Origin: Balneolales bacterium
GTDB lineage: Bacteria; Bacteroidota; Rhodothermia; Balneolales; Natronogracilivirgulaceae
Direction: 5' to 3'
DNA length: 8,431 bases
NCBI GenBank assembly: GCA_007133875.1
Contig: SLLW01000384.1
Coordinates: forward strand, 1-8,431
Position numbers and translations under genes: made by a program. The notes below the pieces were generated by a model. It was not told the DNA's origin. It ran no database searches and saw nothing but the letters and a program-made list of their open reading frames with translations. How positions within the stretch are numbered: the stretch's first letter is position 1; each line of letters starts with the position of its first letter. Below are positions 6,432-8,431 of this stretch, piece after piece.

Positions 6432-7049
6432 TTAGTATTTTACTGTACAACCGTATGGTTGACGGGTAGTTACCTCAACGCTTCGGCCGTCAAGTAAATT
6501 GTCCAGCGCCTCACTTACAAAATTCCGGGCACCTTCCACATCGTCCGGATTGGCGGAGGGATTGTCGTCAATGGCTCCCATGTACGCGAGTGTGCCTCCC
6601 GGTTTTATCACGTACATATGTGGTGTTACAACGGCGCCATATGCACGGCCGACATCACCTTCGGGATCAAGCAAAAGGGCGAAGGGTTTTGCTTCTTTTT
6701 CCCGCGTAATGGCAAGAGCTTCATCGGGTTCAAGGTATCCTTGTTTCCCGGGGGCTGATGAAATTATTGTAAACCAAACCACATCTTTCTCTCCATAGCG
6801 CGCCTGGAGCTTCTGCATGTTGCCGGTGTCGTAATGCTTTCTGACAAACGGACAGTCATGGTTCAACCATTCAAGTACGATATACTTATCATCGTATTCG
6901 GAGAGGGTATGAACCTCACCGGCAGCATCCGGCAGTGTAAAATCCGGAACGGATTCACCAATTTCCACACCGGAACCCCCGATATTTCCGGCACTAATTA
7001 TTGTGGCTGTAAGAGCGAGGGCAAAAATAGTTGTGATAAACGTTTTCAT
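6432..7049 (-). CDS. Exported thioredoxin-fold redoxin (AhpC/TSA-like)
   Basis: A 205-residue thioredoxin-fold protein exported by a classic signal peptide (residues 1-20, MKTFITTIFA then a hydrophobic core, cleavage near ISA-GN). GESVPDFTLPD at 31-41 is the typical redoxin/AhpC entry. The active-site segment is WLNHDCPFVRKHY (61-73), with C66-P67, and VTPH (141-144) supplies the cis-proline. The protein ends in PYGCTVKY. The mature protein has just two cysteines, C66 and C201; the CxxC partner position is Val69. It is probably an extracytoplasmic thiol-disulfide or peroxidase-like enzyme. AGGAG lies 7 nt before ATG 7049; the frame extends 18 codons upstream into the preceding gene but without support. 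It begins 22 nt after the DsbD-N-like gene and is surely co-transcribed with it. Confidence 0.88.
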   Translation of the reverse strand: MKTFITTIFALALTATIISAGNIGGSGVEIGESVPDFTLPDAAGEVHTLSEYDDKYIVLEWLNHDCPFVRKHYDTGNMQKLQARYGEKDVVWFTIISSAPGKQGYLEPDEALAITREKEAKPFALLLDPEGDVGRAYGAVVTPHMYVIKPGGTLAYMGAIDDNPSANPDDVEGARNFVSEALDNLLDGRSVEVTTRQPYGCTVKY

Positions 7050-7056
7050 ATCGCTT

Positions 7057-7061
7057 CTCCT
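7057..7061 (-). promoter_or_regulatory. Shine-Dalgarno fixing the redoxin start
   Basis: AGGAG on the minus strand lies 7 nt before ATG 7049, and a signal peptide starts at that ATG. This settles the start against the longer reading to 7103. Confidence 0.7.
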
Positions 7062-7071
7062 GTTAATGGTA

Positions 7072-8010
7072 TTAATTGACCGGAAATGTAATTTCGAGCG
7101 CATTCAACATACGGTCACCAAGCCACCCATCCTCCGAATATAGCAGACCCTGCAATTCGGATATTTCGGAACCAAGATATCGTGATGCTTGCATTTCTAT
7201 CTCCAGCCCATCAGCTGACCGGGTGGTTCTTTGTGGTGATGTGTGCTCAATCACACCCTGTTTATATGGAAAGAAATAGATTGTTTCGGGATCTGGAATA
7301 TTTGCATTTTCGTCCCGGGATATTACAGTCAGTTTAAATGTTCCGTTTTCAAGGGATGCTGCCGCAGACCACGACTCCGAGCTTTCGGGCAGGCGGGATT
7401 TGGAATCCTTTATTTTGCCCCGGGCTGATTCGCTGAATGACAAAAGGGATCCGTCTGAATCTGTTTCCAGCATCAGTTGTGCAGATTCGGGCAGGCAGAT
7501 ATCTTTGCAGACCAGCCAGTTTAAATCCGCCGAAATGAGTTGAGCGGTCGTCCTGTCAGTAGATTCCCGGATGTGCGCAGGCACAAGGAGGGTAACGTTA
7601 TCCGAATAACCATACGTGGTTACTCCATCTTCATCAAAACGGGACGGGTAGGGCCAGTGGATATCGCCCGGATCAAGGAGCTCATTTGCTTCCCAGTTGA
7701 TGCGGGTTGGTAGTCCCGAATCACCCGGATTCCGCCAGTAAACATGCCACCCATCTTGTATCTCCATATGTACACCGATCCATAGCGTCTCCCCGGATTC
7801 ACTGATTCGGGATTCTTCGGTTATGAAAGTGACATCAACCCGGTTTTCCGGGTCGCTTGCTTCCGGATTCGCCTGGAACAGTGTTTGTGCTATGGCCGTA
7901 CCGGAATGACCAACCAGTGTTTGCATGGGCAACCCTGTACTGCAAAAGCCCGCCAACAGTATCCAGGCCAGTGTCGGTTTCAAGGGGGTTTTATTCTTAC
8001 GAGGCAACAT
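7072..8010 (-). CDS. Exported DsbD N-terminal-domain-like thiol protein
   Basis: A 312-residue exported protein resembling the N-terminal periplasmic domain of DsbD/ScsB-type reductases, without the transmembrane electron-conducting domain or the C-terminal thioredoxin domain. A basic start (MLPRKNK), a hydrophobic stretch (about 13-28) and AIAQ near 39-42 suggest a Sec signal. GWHVYWRNPGDSGLP (87-101), YPSRF (121-125), YGYSDNVTLLVP (133-144) and LNWLVCKDICLPE (163-175) are the hallmark segments; C168 and C172 are the only cysteines of the mature part and form the likely exchange pair. The second half (about 215-312) is beta-rich, with no motif I recognise. No clear SD precedes ATG 8010, but there is no other start codon before an upstream in-frame TGA. 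The redoxin gene follows 22 nt later, suggesting the two exchange electrons or handle the same substrate. The reductant source is not visible here. Confidence 0.8.
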   Translation of the reverse strand: MLPRKNKTPLKPTLAWILLAGFCSTGLPMQTLVGHSGTAIAQTLFQANPEASDPENRVDVTFITEESRISESGETLWIGVHMEIQDGWHVYWRNPGDSGLPTRINWEANELLDPGDIHWPYPSRFDEDGVTTYGYSDNVTLLVPAHIRESTDRTTAQLISADLNWLVCKDICLPESAQLMLETDSDGSLLSFSESARGKIKDSKSRLPESSESWSAAASLENGTFKLTVISRDENANIPDPETIYFFPYKQGVIEHTSPQRTTRSADGLEIEMQASRYLGSEISELQGLLYSEDGWLGDRMLNALEITFPVN

Positions 8011-8078
8011 CCGGTAGATAGAAAAGAGTTTCCGGCTGGTTGTCCAAGAACTGATTGCCGCCTGAGCCAGTCCTTCGA

Positions 8079-8114
8079 TACCTGTGCAGGTTAATCACAA
8101 ACGGGATAGCACAT
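8079..8114 (-). promoter_or_regulatory. Possible leader mini-ORF plus dyad upstream of the redox unit
   Basis: In the probable leader of the DsbD-N-like gene a 7-codon frame (8114 down to 8091) reads MCYPVCD followed by TAA. Its stop abuts an ACCTG-TG-CAGGT dyad (8080-8091), which gives a 5-bp hairpin. AGGA lies 14 nt before the ATG, too far for a good ribosome site. It resembles an attenuation layout, but short frames like this occur by chance. Confidence 0.15.
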
Positions 8115-8145
8115 AAAAATGCTGTTTTTCCTAATGTAGTTATGC

Positions 8146-8174
8146 TATATACTGATAATGCAACAAAGCATCAA
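8146..8174 (-). promoter_or_regulatory. Candidate promoter of the DsbD-N-like/redoxin unit
   Basis: On the minus strand TTGATG (8169-8174) and TATATA (8146-8151) are separated by exactly 17 nt. Both boxes match four of six consensus bases. The transcript would carry about a 130-nt leader. A second minus-strand TATAAT lies at 8199-8204 with only TTAAAA 18 nt upstream, so the exact promoter is uncertain. Confidence 0.25.
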
Positions 8175-8257
8175 TCTGACTTTCATTAAAAAGTTACAAT
8201 TATATCACCATAACATGATTGATTTTAACAATTTATCAGAAATGTGCGAAGGGCACG

Positions 8258-8431
8258 ATGAATAACTTTTTTCAAGGTTGGCGAAATTTTGTGGCCGGAA
8301 GTATTTCAGGAGCACTGCTGGCCGGGAGCCTCCTCCTTTTTTTTCCGCTTATCAGCTCATTACATATCGATTCGGCAATTCTGGCTGGAACCCTGGGCGC
8401 CTTTGCCGGTGCGTGGATTGCATCATCATTC
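8258..8431 (+). CDS. N-terminal part of a membrane protein, cut by window end
   Basis: The first 58 residues of a frame that is still open at the window edge. It starts MNNFFQGWRNFVAG and then shows two hydrophobic, Gly/Ala-rich stretches (about 11-35 and 39-58) typical of packed transmembrane helices, with small-residue patterns such as GSISGALLAGS and GTLGAFAGAW. GAAGGG lies 4 nt before the ATG and sits in the loop of a small GTGC/GCAC hairpin (8244-8256). The gene is divergent from the thiol-redox unit across 247 bp. I do not recognise the family; a transporter subunit or small membrane protein are both open. That it is a real gene is supported by the ribosome site and amphipathic-free hydrophobic pattern, but only moderately. 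Confidence 0.6.
   Translation, partial: MNNFFQGWRNFVAGSISGALLAGSLLLFFPLISSLHIDSAILAGTLGAFAGAWIASSF

Noticed and set aside
7050..7103. Eighteen-codon extension of the redoxin into the preceding gene
   Set aside because: It would bury the signal peptide inside the protein and overlap the upstream gene, while ATG 7049 has AGGAG 7 nt away.

Overview
The window is ordinary chromosomal sequence from a Gram-negative bacterium, most likely of the Bacteroidota/Rhodothermota/Balneolota neighbourhood. The basis is overall protein character: a short NG-type FtsY, a PA-domain M28 exopeptidase, a lone DsbD-N-like protein paired with an NHDCPF-type redoxin, and a mix of Shine-Dalgarno-led and A/T-rich SD-less starts. 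The phylum is an inference. No mobile element, phage gene, CRISPR array, tRNA or rRNA was seen.

Layout. Positions 1-167 are a leader for a plus-strand pair: scpA (segregation/condensation protein A) followed 5 nt later by a secreted or membrane-anchored M28 zinc peptidase. Converging on it from the minus strand is a likely two-gene unit, pgsA-like CDP-alcohol phosphatidyltransferase then ftsY. A 151-bp divergent region separates pgsA from a plus-strand Nudix (ADP-ribose pyrophosphatase-type) gene. The 108-bp convergent gap after the Nudix gene holds two related hairpins whose stems differ by paired changes.

Positions 5216-8010 hold four minus-strand genes, read right to left: an exported DsbD-N-like protein (CKDIC), an exported redoxin (lone CP motif plus C-terminal Cys), a MarR-type regulator with a well-formed promoter and an overlapping palindrome, and an ECF sigma factor. 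The first two form a tight extracytoplasmic thiol-redox unit; the last two form a probable regulatory unit. The 247-bp region 8011-8257 is the divergent promoter region between the redox unit and a plus-strand membrane protein cut by the window end.

I did not find a convincing new multi-gene system. The best items for follow-up are the paired hairpins at 5121-5212, the MarR operator/promoter arrangement, the two-cysteine redox pair, and the Cys-containing mini-ORF in its leader. Three reading frames extend past the better-supported start: the sigma factor (true start 5794), the redoxin (7049), and possibly the M28 peptidase (923 versus a GTG at 1034).
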